In this document: positions 52,096 through 60,282 of the stretch, piece after piece
Layout of the letters: every line of letters starts with the position of its first letter
Numbering within the stretch: the stretch's first letter is position 1
Origin: Nannocystis punicea
GTDB taxonomy: Bacteria; Myxococcota_A; Polyangia; Nannocystales; Nannocystaceae
Length of the DNA: 64,000 bases
Assembly (NCBI RefSeq): GCF_026965555.1
Contig: NZ_CP114040.1
Span: 8,654,001-8,718,000, forward strand
Direction of reading: 5' to 3'
Made by a program: the position numbers and the translations under genes
Notes under the pieces: model-generated
The model's database searches: none
What the model saw: the letters and a program-made list of their open reading frames with translations, nothing else
Told to the model about the DNA's origin: nothing

Positions 52096-52848
52096 TCACC
52101 GCGGGACCGGCCCGAGCGTCTCGGCGAGGAACGTCTCGATCGCCAGCTGCGCGCGGCGGGTCGCGTTCGGGTCGTACTGCAGCCCGCGCTCGGGCATCTG
52201 CGCCGCGGGCAGCGTGAACGCGTGCATCGCGTGACCGTACGCGTGCAGCTGCCAATCGGCGCCGGCGGCGGTCAGCTCGCGGGCGAGCGCGAGCACGTCC
52301 TCGGGCGGCGCGACCGGGTCCTCCCAGCCGTGCAGCACCAGGATCTTCGCGCCGATCCGCGGCTGCTCGGCGAAGCCCGGCGGCTTCAGCACCCCGTGCA
52401 CCGAGATCACCCCGCGGACCCCGGCGGCGTTGCAGCGGGCCGTGTCGATCGCACACAGGCCGCCGAAGCACCAGCCGATCACCACCAGTCGGTCGGGGTC
52501 GACGAGCGGGTGCTGGCGCGCCGCGGCGACCCCGGCGACCAGGCGGTCGCGCAGCAGGCCGCGGTCGTGCAGCAATGGGAGCATCAGGCGGCTATTGTCG
52601 CCGGTCTCCTCACCGCGGACGCCCTTGCCGTACACGTCGAGGGCGAAGGCGACGAAGCCCTGGGCCGCGAACTCCTCCGCGCGGGTGCGGATGGACGCGT
52701 TCTGACCGTCCCAGGCGTGCGCCAGCACGACGCACGGGCGCGGCCGCGCGGTCGCGCCGTCGTGCGCGACGTAACCCTCGCCCACGACGTCGCCCGCGGG
52801 ATACTCGACGAATTCGGACACGATCGATCGGCTCGAAGCAGCGGTCAT
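52096..52848 (-). CDS. Dienelactone hydrolase-family protein
   Basis: 250 residues from ATG 52848; a longer frame from 52896 adds 16 unlikely residues. Alpha/beta-hydrolase with the DLH triad: nucleophile Cys127 in VVIGWCFGG, Asp in LHGWEDPVAP (about 183) and His in YGHAMHAFTLP (about 215). The family opens lactones or cleaves esters in aromatic or halogenated compound breakdown. It is cytoplasmic (no signal peptide). Neighbouring genes are not catabolic, so the natural substrate is unknown. The next gene upstream on the same strand (dipeptidase) ends 54 bp away. Confidence 0.9.
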   Translation of the reverse strand: MTAASSRSIVSEFVEYPAGDVVGEGYVAHDGATARPRPCVVLAHAWDGQNASIRTRAEEFAAQGFVAFALDVYGKGVRGEETGDNSRLMLPLLHDRGLLRDRLVAGVAAARQHPLVDPDRLVVIGWCFGGLCAIDTARCNAAGVRGVISVHGVLKPPGFAEQPRIGAKILVLHGWEDPVAPPEDVLALARELTAAGADWQLHAYGHAMHAFTLPAAQMPERGLQYDPNATRRAQLAIETFLAETLGPVPR

Positions 52849-52902
52849 CAGTACCGATTGATTCTCATGCGCTGCGCGGCCCGACAAGCCCCGCACAAGG
52901 TG

Positions 52903-54330
52903 TCACGGTTGGGCCCGGGTCTCGCTCGGCGGCGTGAACGTCGCCAGCGACGCCGGTCGCGCCGCTCGTAGCCGCTGGGCCGTCGCCTCCGCGGTCCTGA
53001 GCACGCGAAGCAGATTGCGCCCGGCGAGCTTCTCCAGCTCCTCGTCGGTCCAGCCCCGACGGGCCAGCTCGGCCAGCAAATGGGGGTACTTCGACACGTC
53101 CTCGAGACCGACCGGCACCGCCGACATGCCGTCGAAGTCGCTGCCGAGGCCGACGTGGTCGACGCCGGCCACGCGGCGCACGTGCTCGACGTGGTCGGCC
53201 ACCTGCGCCAAAGTGGCGCGCGGCTGCGGCTGCGCGTCGAGCTCGGCCATCCGGGCGGCGCGGGCCGCAGGATCGGCGATCTTCGCCGCCTCCGCCCGCG
53301 CCTTCCGCCGCGCCTCGCGGGCGTCGCCGGCCGCCTGCGACACGTAGGCCGGCAGGAACGTGACCATGACGATCCCTCCGTTCTCAGGGATCCGCCGCAG
53401 GATGTCGTCGGGCACGTTACGGGCCGAGTCGGCGATCGCCCGCGCCGACGAGTGCGAGAAGATGATCGGCGCCTCGCTGACCCGCAGCGCGTCGTCCATC
53501 GTCGCCGGCGACACGTGCGACAGGTCGACCAGCATGCCGAGGCGGTTCATCTCGCGCACCACCTCCTCGCCGAACGCGGTCAGGCCGTCGTGCCGCGGCG
53601 GCAACACTGCGCAGTCGGCCCAGTCGGTATGCACATTGTGCGTCAGCGTCAGGTAGCGGACCCCGAGCGTGTGATACGCCCGCAGCGTCCCCAGCGAATT
53701 GGCCAGAGTGTGACCGCCCTCGGCCCCGAGCAGCGACGCCACCCGCCCGGCCCGGAACGCCTGCTCGACCTCGTCGGCGGTCAGCGCCAGCGCCAGATCG
53801 TCGGGGTACGCCGCGATCATCCGCCGCGCCAGATCGATCTGCTCGAGCTGCAGGCGCACCAGCTCGCCGGCCGGCCGATCCCCCGGCACGTACACCGACC
53901 AGAATTGCGCGCCCACTCGACCCGCCCGCATTCGCGGCAGATCGGTGTGCCCCTTGGTGGCCGCGCGCAGGTCGTAGGCCGCGACGTCCCCGGGCGCATC
54001 CTTGTACTCGCGGATCGTCCACGGCAGATCGTTGTGCCCGTCGACCAGCGGCACGCGAGCCAGCACGGCGTGGGCCCGCTGCAGCTCCGGATCGGCCGCG
54101 AGCGCCGGATCGATCGGCGGCGCAGCCGCGGGCACCACCGCCGCCGCCGGAACCGCCGCCGCCGGAACCGCCGCCGCCTGTGGTTGCGCCCGCACCGCCT
54201 GGGCCTCCGTCGCGGGCGCGGCCCGCCGCTCGGGCTCCCGCTCCGCTGGCGCCGCGCATCCGCACGCGAAAAGGGCGAGCGCCCACGTCGACGCGCGCGC
54301 GTGAAGGACCGGCCGCAGGCTCGAAATCAC
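52903..54330 (-). CDS. Membrane dipeptidase (peptidase M19) lipoprotein
   Basis: 475 residues from a GTG. A lipobox (FACGC) and an Ala/Pro/Val repeat spacer (VPAAAVPAAAV) precede the enzyme domain. M19 zinc-site motifs are all present: VDGHNDLPW (His, Asp), LGAEGGH (bridging Glu), VDLSHVS and FSHSSAR (His), GLGSDFDG (Asp). The family splits L-D dipeptides or D-amino-acid-containing peptides, and may recycle wall peptides or degrade peptide antibiotics in the periplasm. It should be active. The dienelactone hydrolase gene follows on the same strand. Confidence 0.92.
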   Translation of the reverse strand: MISSLRPVLHARASTWALALFACGCAAPAEREPERRAAPATEAQAVRAQPQAAAVPAAAVPAAAVVPAAAPPIDPALAADPELQRAHAVLARVPLVDGHNDLPWTIREYKDAPGDVAAYDLRAATKGHTDLPRMRAGRVGAQFWSVYVPGDRPAGELVRLQLEQIDLARRMIAAYPDDLALALTADEVEQAFRAGRVASLLGAEGGHTLANSLGTLRAYHTLGVRYLTLTHNVHTDWADCAVLPPRHDGLTAFGEEVVREMNRLGMLVDLSHVSPATMDDALRVSEAPIIFSHSSARAIADSARNVPDDILRRIPENGGIVMVTFLPAYVSQAAGDAREARRKARAEAAKIADPAARAARMAELDAQPQPRATLAQVADHVEHVRRVAGVDHVGLGSDFDGMSAVPVGLEDVSKYPHLLAELARRGWTDEELEKLAGRNLLRVLRTAEATAQRLRAARPASLATFTPPSETRAQP

Positions 54331-54472
54331 CCCGCGATACTATCACGGGCCCGCACGCCCTGCCCCGCCCGCAGCTCCCGGCGCCGCCCTCGCCATTCGC
54401 CCCGCGCAACAGCGGCACACCGCAATCGGGCCGCCGTCGCGGAACGCTGGCCGAGCCAGCCGCGTCCCCGGG

Positions 54473-54647
54473 CTCGAGTTCACCGCGGCCGAGGTGAGCG
54501 ATCGAGTTCACCGCGGCCGAGGCGAGGCCGCAGGATCGTGGCGGAAACGAACCGCCTCACCGCATGCGAGCCTCGAGTTCACCGCGGCAAGGCGAGCGCA
54601 CCGCCTCGGCGGGTGCGAGCGCTCGAGTCTACAGCGGCGGAGGCGTG
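54473..54647. repeat. Four direct repeats including the 3' end of the proline-rich gene
   Basis: CGAGTTCACCGCGGCCGAGG is found at about 54475 and 54503 (identical over 20 bp), at 54574 (one change) and, more diverged, at 54624 where it covers the stop codon of the gene at 54629. Spacings are about 28, 71 and 50 bp. The array looks like repeated copies of that gene's terminal codons. Confidence 0.65.
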
Positions 54648-54964
54648 GGCGTGGGCGCAGGGGGCTGCGGCGCCGGCGAGGGCGGGGGCGGCTGCGGCGG
54701 CGGCATCGGATTGGGGGGAGGCTGCGGCTGAGGCGAGGGAGGCTTCGGCCCGGGGGTGGGAGGATTCGGGTTTGGATTCGGATTGGGATTCGGATTCGGG
54801 GGAGGCGTCGGATTCGGCGTCGGCGACGGCGGTGCCGGGGATGGTTGCATCGTCGCGGCCGAGACCGCTGCGACGGCCTCGGGCGCTGCGGCGGCCACGA
54901 GCGCCAGCGCGGCGACGGACACCGAAGCGGACTTGAGGATTCTGGTCATGATGCGGTCTTTCAT
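54629..54964 (-). CDS. Secreted proline-rich low-complexity protein
   Basis: 111 residues. A signal peptide (MTRILKSASVSVAALALVAAAAPEAVAA, quoted in part: residues about 6-33) is followed by a tail made almost only of Pro, Asn and Ser (PNPNPNPNPNP; PPPQPPPPSPAPQPP). There is no domain, so it is probably a flexible envelope or wall-associated peptide. The repeat tract can change length by slippage. ATG 54949 is an alternative start. Its 3' end is part of the repeat array at 54473-54647. Confidence 0.6.
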   Translation of the reverse strand: MKDRIMTRILKSASVSVAALALVAAAAPEAVAAVSAATMQPSPAPPSPTPNPTPPPNPNPNPNPNPNPPTPGPKPPSPQPQPPPNPMPPPQPPPPSPAPQPPAPTPTPPPL

Positions 54965-55603
54965 GATTCGACCGTAGCGCCCTCCAGGCGAGCGTCCAGC
55001 CGAGCCGGGGTCATGGCTCCACTCCTCGCATTCGCGGGCCGCCGCGCGTTCTTCGCCGGTGCCCGCCCGCCAGCGAGGCCAAGCACACCGCGCTGCCGTG
55101 ATTGCGGCCCGGCGACGAAAAGCTGGCCTCGCCGGTTGCCTCACTCGCGAGCACCCGCCGGGGCGCATCCCGCGAATCGCGGCCCGGCGAGGCGCCTCGC
55201 GCCGCCTGCGCGAAGGAACTCGAGCCGCGCGGCGTACTGCGATTCGCGGCCCGCCGATCCGACGATGTCCGCACGCGAAGCGAACCGTACCGCGAGTCGA
55301 ACGATCTCGCTCCGCCAGCGCGACACCGGTCCCTCCGAGTCGCCAGCTCCTCGCTAGAGCCTGGCCTTCAGAACATGCCCAAATAGACATGCCAGCGACA
55401 GCGCGACGCAGTCCGGCTCCTCGCCTGGACGACCTGCCAACTGCCGTGCACATCCGAGCGATTTCGCCCATCGCGCCACTCGCGCATCGCGCTTGTCCGC
55501 GTGACGACCACAAGGAACGTCGTTCAATCGGCAAGAATCGCTCGATTCTGAATACTAAAGTTTTAACTTGATCTTCTTGATCGCCAGCCCAATACTCAAG
55601 TCC
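54965..55603. other. Repeat-rich and then AT-rich intergenic region
   Basis: 639 bp. The left part (55027-55260) holds about four degenerate repeats centred on GATTCGCGGCCCGGCGA at spacings of roughly 66-76 bp. The right part (55530-55603) is the most AT-rich DNA in the window and holds the ArsR-gene control signals. A dispersed-palindrome doublet is at about 55368-55393. Confidence 0.5.
55534..55569 (+). promoter_or_regulatory. Candidate ArsR operators
   Basis: Two inverted repeats lie in AT-rich DNA 35-70 bp before the ArsR start: AGAATCG-CT-CGATTCT (55534-55549, perfect 7 bp arms) and AAGTT-TT-AACTT (55558-55569). An AATACTNAAGT direct repeat (55551 and 55591) frames them. ArsR-type repressors usually bind such palindromes in their own promoter. 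Confidence 0.5.
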
Positions 55604-55978
55604 ATGCTTGACCAAGGCGCCGTCGACCGGGTTTTTCATGCGCTCGCAGATCCGTCTCGTCGCGCCATGGTCGAGCGCCTCGGTCGGGGGCCGGCTTCGG
55701 TGAAGGAGCTGGCCGCGCCGCTGGCGATGAGCCTCGCCGCGGTCGTGCAGCACGTGCAGGTGCTCGAGCAGAGCGGCGTCATCCGCACCGAGAAGATCGG
55801 GCGGGTGCGCAACTGTCGGCTCGACCCGGCCGGGCTGAACGTCGCCGAGCGGTGGATCGTGGAGCGTCGCGCCCTGTGGGAGCGCCGCCTCGATCGCCTG
55901 GGCGACCTCCTCGCCGAGCCCGAACCGTCCGACGAACAGCGAGCGAACGATAACGACACCACGGAGGAACAGTCATGA
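55604..55978 (+). CDS. ArsR-family transcriptional regulator
   Basis: 124 residues from ATG 55604, chosen over a longer ATG at 55568 because family alignments begin around LDQGAVDRVFHALAD. The winged helix shows PSRRAMVERLGRG, VKELAAPLAMSLAAVVQHVQVLEQSG and the wing GVIRTEKIGRVR. It lacks the metal-binding ELCVCDL motif, as do ArsR regulators paired with SRPBCC proteins. Its stop overlaps the start of the SRPBCC gene (ATGA). Probable operators lie just upstream. Confidence 0.9.
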   Translation: MLDQGAVDRVFHALADPSRRAMVERLGRGPASVKELAAPLAMSLAAVVQHVQVLEQSGVIRTEKIGRVRNCRLDPAGLNVAERWIVERRALWERRLDRLGDLLAEPEPSDEQRANDNDTTEEQS

Positions 55979-56442
55979 TCACGGAGTCCGTCGTCCACAG
56001 CACCATCACGATCGAACGCACCTACCCCGTCGCTCCCGAGCGCGTGTTCCGGGCCTGGGCCGACCCCAAGCAGAAGCGGCGGTGGTTCGCCGAGGGCGAG
56101 GGCTGGGAGGTCGTGCAATTCGACCTGGACTTCCGCGAGGGCGGCCGCGAGACTGCCCGCTTCCGCCACGCGACCAATAACGCCGAGTTCCGCAACGAAG
56201 GCCATTACGAGGACATCGTCCCGAACCGGCGGATCGTCGTCGCCTATACCATGAGCGCCGGCGACAGGCGGATCTCCGCCTCTCTGGGGACCGTCGAGCT
56301 GCGCCCCCAGGGCGACGGCACCCGGCTGGTCTACACCGAGCAGGCCGCCTTCTTCGACGGCGCCGACGGCCCGCGCATGCGCGAGCAAGGCTGGCGCCAG
56401 CTGCTCGAGTCCCTCGCCAACGAGCTCGCCGCTCCGCGCTGA
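55975..56442 (+). CDS. SRPBCC (AHSA1-like) ligand-binding protein
   Basis: 155 residues. The START/SRPBCC fold is evident from ITIERTYPVAPERVFRAWADP, the KRRWFAEGEGW segment and the final helix GWRQLLESLANEL. AHSA1-type proteins of this size bind small hydrophobic molecules in a central cavity. Coupling to an ArsR regulator by a 4 bp overlap is a recurrent bacterial pair, where the SRPBCC protein may sense, carry or detoxify the inducer. Ligand unknown. Confidence 0.9.
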   Translation: MITESVVHSTITIERTYPVAPERVFRAWADPKQKRRWFAEGEGWEVVQFDLDFREGGRETARFRHATNNAEFRNEGHYEDIVPNRRIVVAYTMSAGDRRISASLGTVELRPQGDGTRLVYTEQAAFFDGADGPRMREQGWRQLLESLANELAAPR

Positions 56443-56734
56443 ACCGCCTCGCCGCAGCGCGGCGATGATTGTGACACCACCGCCCGTTCATTCGTCGGAG
56501 CACACGATTGCGCGTCGCCGCCAGGGAGCTGCAGCTCTCGCGTCGATTCGTATTATCGTCCTGCGACGAGGACGACCCTCGCCCGGCCCATTCACCGGAC
56601 GCTCGCGCGCCGCCGATGTCGACCCGCGTGCCATGGACGCGGCCGACAGCGCCACGCGCGATCGCTCCCGGCCGCTGCGCGACCGATCAACGCTTCAACG
56701 CACTCCTCGCGCCCGGCTCGCCACAGAACATTCA

Positions 56735-58054
56735 TCACAGCGACAATCGCAGCACCTGCACCGGGAACAGCCGCTCGGGCGGGAAGATCTGCCCGTTCTC
56801 AGAAAAACTGCGCAATTGCGAGTTGGCGACGTAGACCAGCGAATCGCCGTCCAGCACCCCGGTCGTGGGGATGAGGAAGTCGGGGTGGCCCGCCTCGAGC
56901 ACCTCGACGCGGACGATGCGATCGAGCTCGGGCGCCAGCGCGAGCCGCACGATCCGCCCGCCGCCCGCCCCGTTGTCGACGCCGACCAGCGCCCCGCGGT
57001 GGAAGTACAGCCCGTCGAAGCCGTGCGTGGCCGCCCCGCGCGGGTGCGGCAGCGTGTGGAGCCGGCGGGTCGCCAGCGGGATCGCCGTCACCCCGCGCAC
57101 GAAGTCGGCCACGAACAGCACGCTCCCGTCGTCGGACAGCGCGATCCCGTTGGGGTAGCCGAATTCGCCGGCGGACACGACCGACTCGAATTGCGCCCCC
57201 GGCCCCGGCCGCAATGTGAGCACCTCGCCCGCCTCGCTGTCGGTGACATACAGCGCCCCGTCCGGCGCGATCACCAGATCGTTGAGCAGGTGCGGCCCCG
57301 GCGATTCGCGCGGGTAACGGGCCCGCGACTGGCCGCTCGACGGATCGATCTCGTGCAAGGCCGCCCGCCCGCGGTGCTCGGCCTCGACGTAGCCCTGCAT
57401 GCTCGGCGTCGCCGCGCTGGCGACCCACAGCGAGCCGCGACGCGCGTCGAACTTCATGCCGAGCGGGCTGTACAGGCCGTTCGTCGCGTCGGTGACCGCG
57501 AGGTCGCGCGCCGCCCCGCCGCGGTCGACCGCGACGATCTTGCGCTTGTGGATGCTGCCGACGAAGAAAGTGCCGGTGGCCGGATCGTGAGCGATGCCCT
57601 CGGGGATCAGCTCGCGGTCGGCCAGAGTGAACGCGCGGACGCTCGCCGACGCCGGCAAGCGGGCGCGGGCGGCCGCGGCCAGGCGCTCGAGCTCGGGGCC
57701 GACGATTTTGGCGAAATCATGGGCCTGCGGCACCAGCAGGCTGCCCGCCGCGTCGAGGCGGCCGAGCGCGGCCAGGGCCTCGTCGCCGCGCCCCGCGGCC
57801 GCGAGCAGCGACGCGCGCTGATAGTCGAGAGAATCGTCGCCGGCGTTGATCGCCGCCGCGGCGTCGACCGCCGCCAGGCCCGCCGCGAAGTCCTGGCGCC
57901 CGAGCGACCCGCCGAGCTTGCCGTACGCCGCCGTCATCCCGCCGACCTCGGCCTCCGACAGCATCGTCGCCTGCCCCTCGACGGTCGGCTCGGTCGGCGC
58001 GCTCCGGGGCCCACAGGCGGTCACGAGGGCGGCGAGGAGCAGCAGTCGTCGCAT
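56735..58054 (-). CDS. SMP-30/strictosidine synthase-like beta-propeller lipoprotein
   Basis: 439 residues. A short leader ends in a lipobox (AALVTAC, Cys about 14). Residues about 30-130 are helical, perhaps a repeat domain. From about 145 the sequence repeats propeller blades: IPEGIAHDPATGTFFVGS, LNDLVIAPDGALYVTDS, YPNGIALSDDGSVLFVAD and DGLYFHRGALVGVDNG. This is the SMP-30/gluconolactonase/LRE superfamily; metal-ligand positions (Glu, Asn, Asp) appear kept. It probably hydrolyses lactones or acts as a binding scaffold at the envelope. Single-gene unit. Confidence 0.82.
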   Translation of the reverse strand: MRRLLLLAALVTACGPRSAPTEPTVEGQATMLSEAEVGGMTAAYGKLGGSLGRQDFAAGLAAVDAAAAINAGDDSLDYQRASLLAAAGRGDEALAALGRLDAAGSLLVPQAHDFAKIVGPELERLAAAARARLPASASVRAFTLADRELIPEGIAHDPATGTFFVGSIHKRKIVAVDRGGAARDLAVTDATNGLYSPLGMKFDARRGSLWVASAATPSMQGYVEAEHRGRAALHEIDPSSGQSRARYPRESPGPHLLNDLVIAPDGALYVTDSEAGEVLTLRPGPGAQFESVVSAGEFGYPNGIALSDDGSVLFVADFVRGVTAIPLATRRLHTLPHPRGAATHGFDGLYFHRGALVGVDNGAGGGRIVRLALAPELDRIVRVEVLEAGHPDFLIPTTGVLDGDSLVYVANSQLRSFSENGQIFPPERLFPVQVLRLSL

Positions 58055-58274
58055 TGGTGCGACGTTACTCGAAATCGCCCCGCCTCACGACCGCGATGCA
58101 GCGCACGCAGGGCCCGCGAAAATTATCGCGACTCGAAGTCATGCTCGCGACGACCTTCGCTCGTGTGCGCTGGAGCACCGCGCGGAGGTTGCGAGCGGCC
58201 CTCGGCCCGAGATCGCGCAGGAGCTCCGCACGCGCCGGATTGACCCGCTGGAGGCGCCGTGGTCATGTGTGCCG

Positions 58275-60227
58275 ATGATGCGGCACGGCCGACTGATCGG
58301 ACTGATGTGTTTTGTAAGCAGCGCGTGCGGGGACAGCGGGGGCAGGGCCGACTCGGCCTCGGCGACCTCCGCGACCACCACGGCGACCGACGGCCCTGGC
58401 GGCACGACCGCGCTGCCGACCACCACTGAAGTGCCCACCGGCTCGGACGCCGGCACCGCGACCGACAGCGCGACGGTCGCGTCGACCGACGCGACCGTCA
58501 CGTCGAGCAGCAGCAGCTCGACCGGCGCCGACGCGTCGTGCCTCGACACCCCGCCGCCCGGCTTCGCCGGCCCGACAGACCCGTCCTGCGCCGCCCAGCC
58601 GCAGGTCGGCACGTTCACCCCGGTGCTCGAATGGAACCACCCCAGCTGGGCCTCGTTCCCGACCTCCGACCAGATCTTGATGTCGCCGGTGGTGGTCTCG
58701 CTCGACGGCGACGCCACCCCGGACGTCGCCTTCATCACCTACGTGTTCGGCGATCACTACGGGCCGGGTGTCCTTCGGGCCATGTCGGGCGACGGCAGCA
58801 AGGAGATCTTCAACGTCGGCGACCACGAGGTCTGCGGCCACTCGGGGATCGCGGCCGGTGACATCGACGGCGACGGCCTGGTCGAGCTGGTCGCGGTGGA
58901 CCTCGCCGGGGGCCTCCGCGCGTTCGAGCACGACGGGACCCTGAAGTGGACCAGCGCCGCCTACGACCTGCATTGCGCCTCGTGCCCGGGCATCGCCGAC
59001 TTCGACGGCGACGGCTCGCCGGAGGTGTTCGCAGGGTCGGTGATCCTCAACGCCGACGGCAGCGAGCGCGGCGTCGGCGAGTACGGCAGCGGCTTCCGCA
59101 CCTCGCTGGCCGCCGACATCGACGGCGACGGCGAGCAGGAGCTGGTCGTCGGCAACGCGGCGTACAACAGCATGGGGGAGGCCGAATGGACCAACATGGA
59201 GAGCGACGGCTCCCCCGGCGTCGCTGACTTCACCGGCGACGGCGTGCCGGAGATCGTCGTCAGCTCGGGTGGCACCGTTCGCCTGCAGGACAACACCGGC
59301 GCGGTGCTGTGGACCGCCACCGTGCCCGGCGGTGGCGGCGGCGCGCCGACGATCGCGGACTACGACGGCGACGGTGAGCCCGAGACCGGCGTCGCCGGCA
59401 GCGAGTACTACGTCGTGTTCGACACCGACGGCACCTTGATGTGGCAGGCGGTCATCTCCGAGACCGAGTCGGCGACCGGCTCGGTCGTCTACGACTTCGA
59501 GGGCGACGGGATCGCCGACGTCGTCCACGCCGACGAGAACCGGGTGTGGGTGTTCTCGGGGACCGACGGCGCGGTCAAGATGGAGTTCCCCGGTCACGGC
59601 AGCGCGACGCAGATCGAATCGCCGGCGATCGCGGACGTCGACGGCGACGGCCAGATCGAGATCGTGTTCGGCAACAATCAATTCTACGACCCGGCGGCGC
59701 CGACCGGCATCTCGGTGATCGGCGACGAACAGATGTCGTGGCGACCGGGGCGACAGATCTGGAACCAGTACGCGTATTCGATCACCAACGTCGCCGACGA
59801 CGGCACCATCCCGGCGGTGCCCGCGGCCAACTGGGAGCTCTACAACAATTACCGGTCGGGCGACCTCTCCCCGGCCGACGGCACCGCGGCGCCCGACGTC
59901 GTCCTCGAGGCGTCGATCTGCCAGTACCAGTGCAGCGACACCGCGCTGCAGCTATGGGTCAACGTCGGCAACGCCGGCGCCTCGCCGCTGAGCGCCGGCG
60001 CGACGATCGAGGTGTACGGCGACATGGGCGGCCAGGAGACGCTGCTCGCCTCTCAGCCATTCCTCGAGGTGCTCGACCCCGGGCAGTACGCGACCGCGAT
60101 CGGCTTCATGATCGACGCGGCGGGCTACGACGGCCTGTCCGTCCGCGCGGTCGCCGGCGAGGAGGAGTGCAAGCTCGACAACAACGAGGTCGCGATCTCG
60201 CCGCCGTTCTGCAACCCGCCGCGGTGA
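58275..60227 (+). CDS. FG-GAP/VCBS-repeat surface lipoprotein
   Basis: 650 residues from ATG 58275 (ATG 58278 equivalent). A lipobox (VSSAC) precedes an 80-residue Ser/Thr/Gly/Asp-rich linker. The body carries at least seven calcium-binding FG-GAP-type repeats with the motif DxDGDGxxE (DIDGDGLVEL, DFDGDGSPEV, DIDGDGEQEL, DFTGDGVPEI, DYDGDGEPET, DFEGDGIADV, DVDGDGQIEI). These fold into an integrin-like propeller. The last 140 residues resemble a CARDB-like beta-sandwich. It probably binds ligands or surfaces outside the cell. Transcribed alone; it converges on the ALDH gene. Confidence 0.88.
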   Translation: MMRHGRLIGLMCFVSSACGDSGGRADSASATSATTTATDGPGGTTALPTTTEVPTGSDAGTATDSATVASTDATVTSSSSSSTGADASCLDTPPPGFAGPTDPSCAAQPQVGTFTPVLEWNHPSWASFPTSDQILMSPVVVSLDGDATPDVAFITYVFGDHYGPGVLRAMSGDGSKEIFNVGDHEVCGHSGIAAGDIDGDGLVELVAVDLAGGLRAFEHDGTLKWTSAAYDLHCASCPGIADFDGDGSPEVFAGSVILNADGSERGVGEYGSGFRTSLAADIDGDGEQELVVGNAAYNSMGEAEWTNMESDGSPGVADFTGDGVPEIVVSSGGTVRLQDNTGAVLWTATVPGGGGGAPTIADYDGDGEPETGVAGSEYYVVFDTDGTLMWQAVISETESATGSVVYDFEGDGIADVVHADENRVWVFSGTDGAVKMEFPGHGSATQIESPAIADVDGDGQIEIVFGNNQFYDPAAPTGISVIGDEQMSWRPGRQIWNQYAYSITNVADDGTIPAVPAANWELYNNYRSGDLSPADGTAAPDVVLEASICQYQCSDTALQLWVNVGNAGASPLSAGATIEVYGDMGGQETLLASQPFLEVLDPGQYATAIGFMIDAAGYDGLSVRAVAGEEECKLDNNEVAISPPFCNPPR

Positions 60228-60242
60228 GCCGACCGGCGCGTG

Positions 60243-60269
60243 GGCCGGCCCGCCGCGCGCGCGCCGGCC
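60243..60269. terminator. Possible bidirectional hairpin between convergent genes
   Basis: GGCCGGC (60243-60249) can pair with GCCGGCC (60263-60269) in the 55 bp between stop codons of the FG-GAP gene and the ALDH gene. The loop is GC-only and there is no T-run, so intrinsic termination is uncertain. Confidence 0.4.
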
Positions 60270-60282
60270 GGGCGCGCTCGGG

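Noticed and set aside
54629..54860. Pro/Asn repeat tract considered as a CRISPR or satellite
   Set aside because: Units are 6 bp, in frame, and lack spacers; it is simply low-complexity coding sequence.
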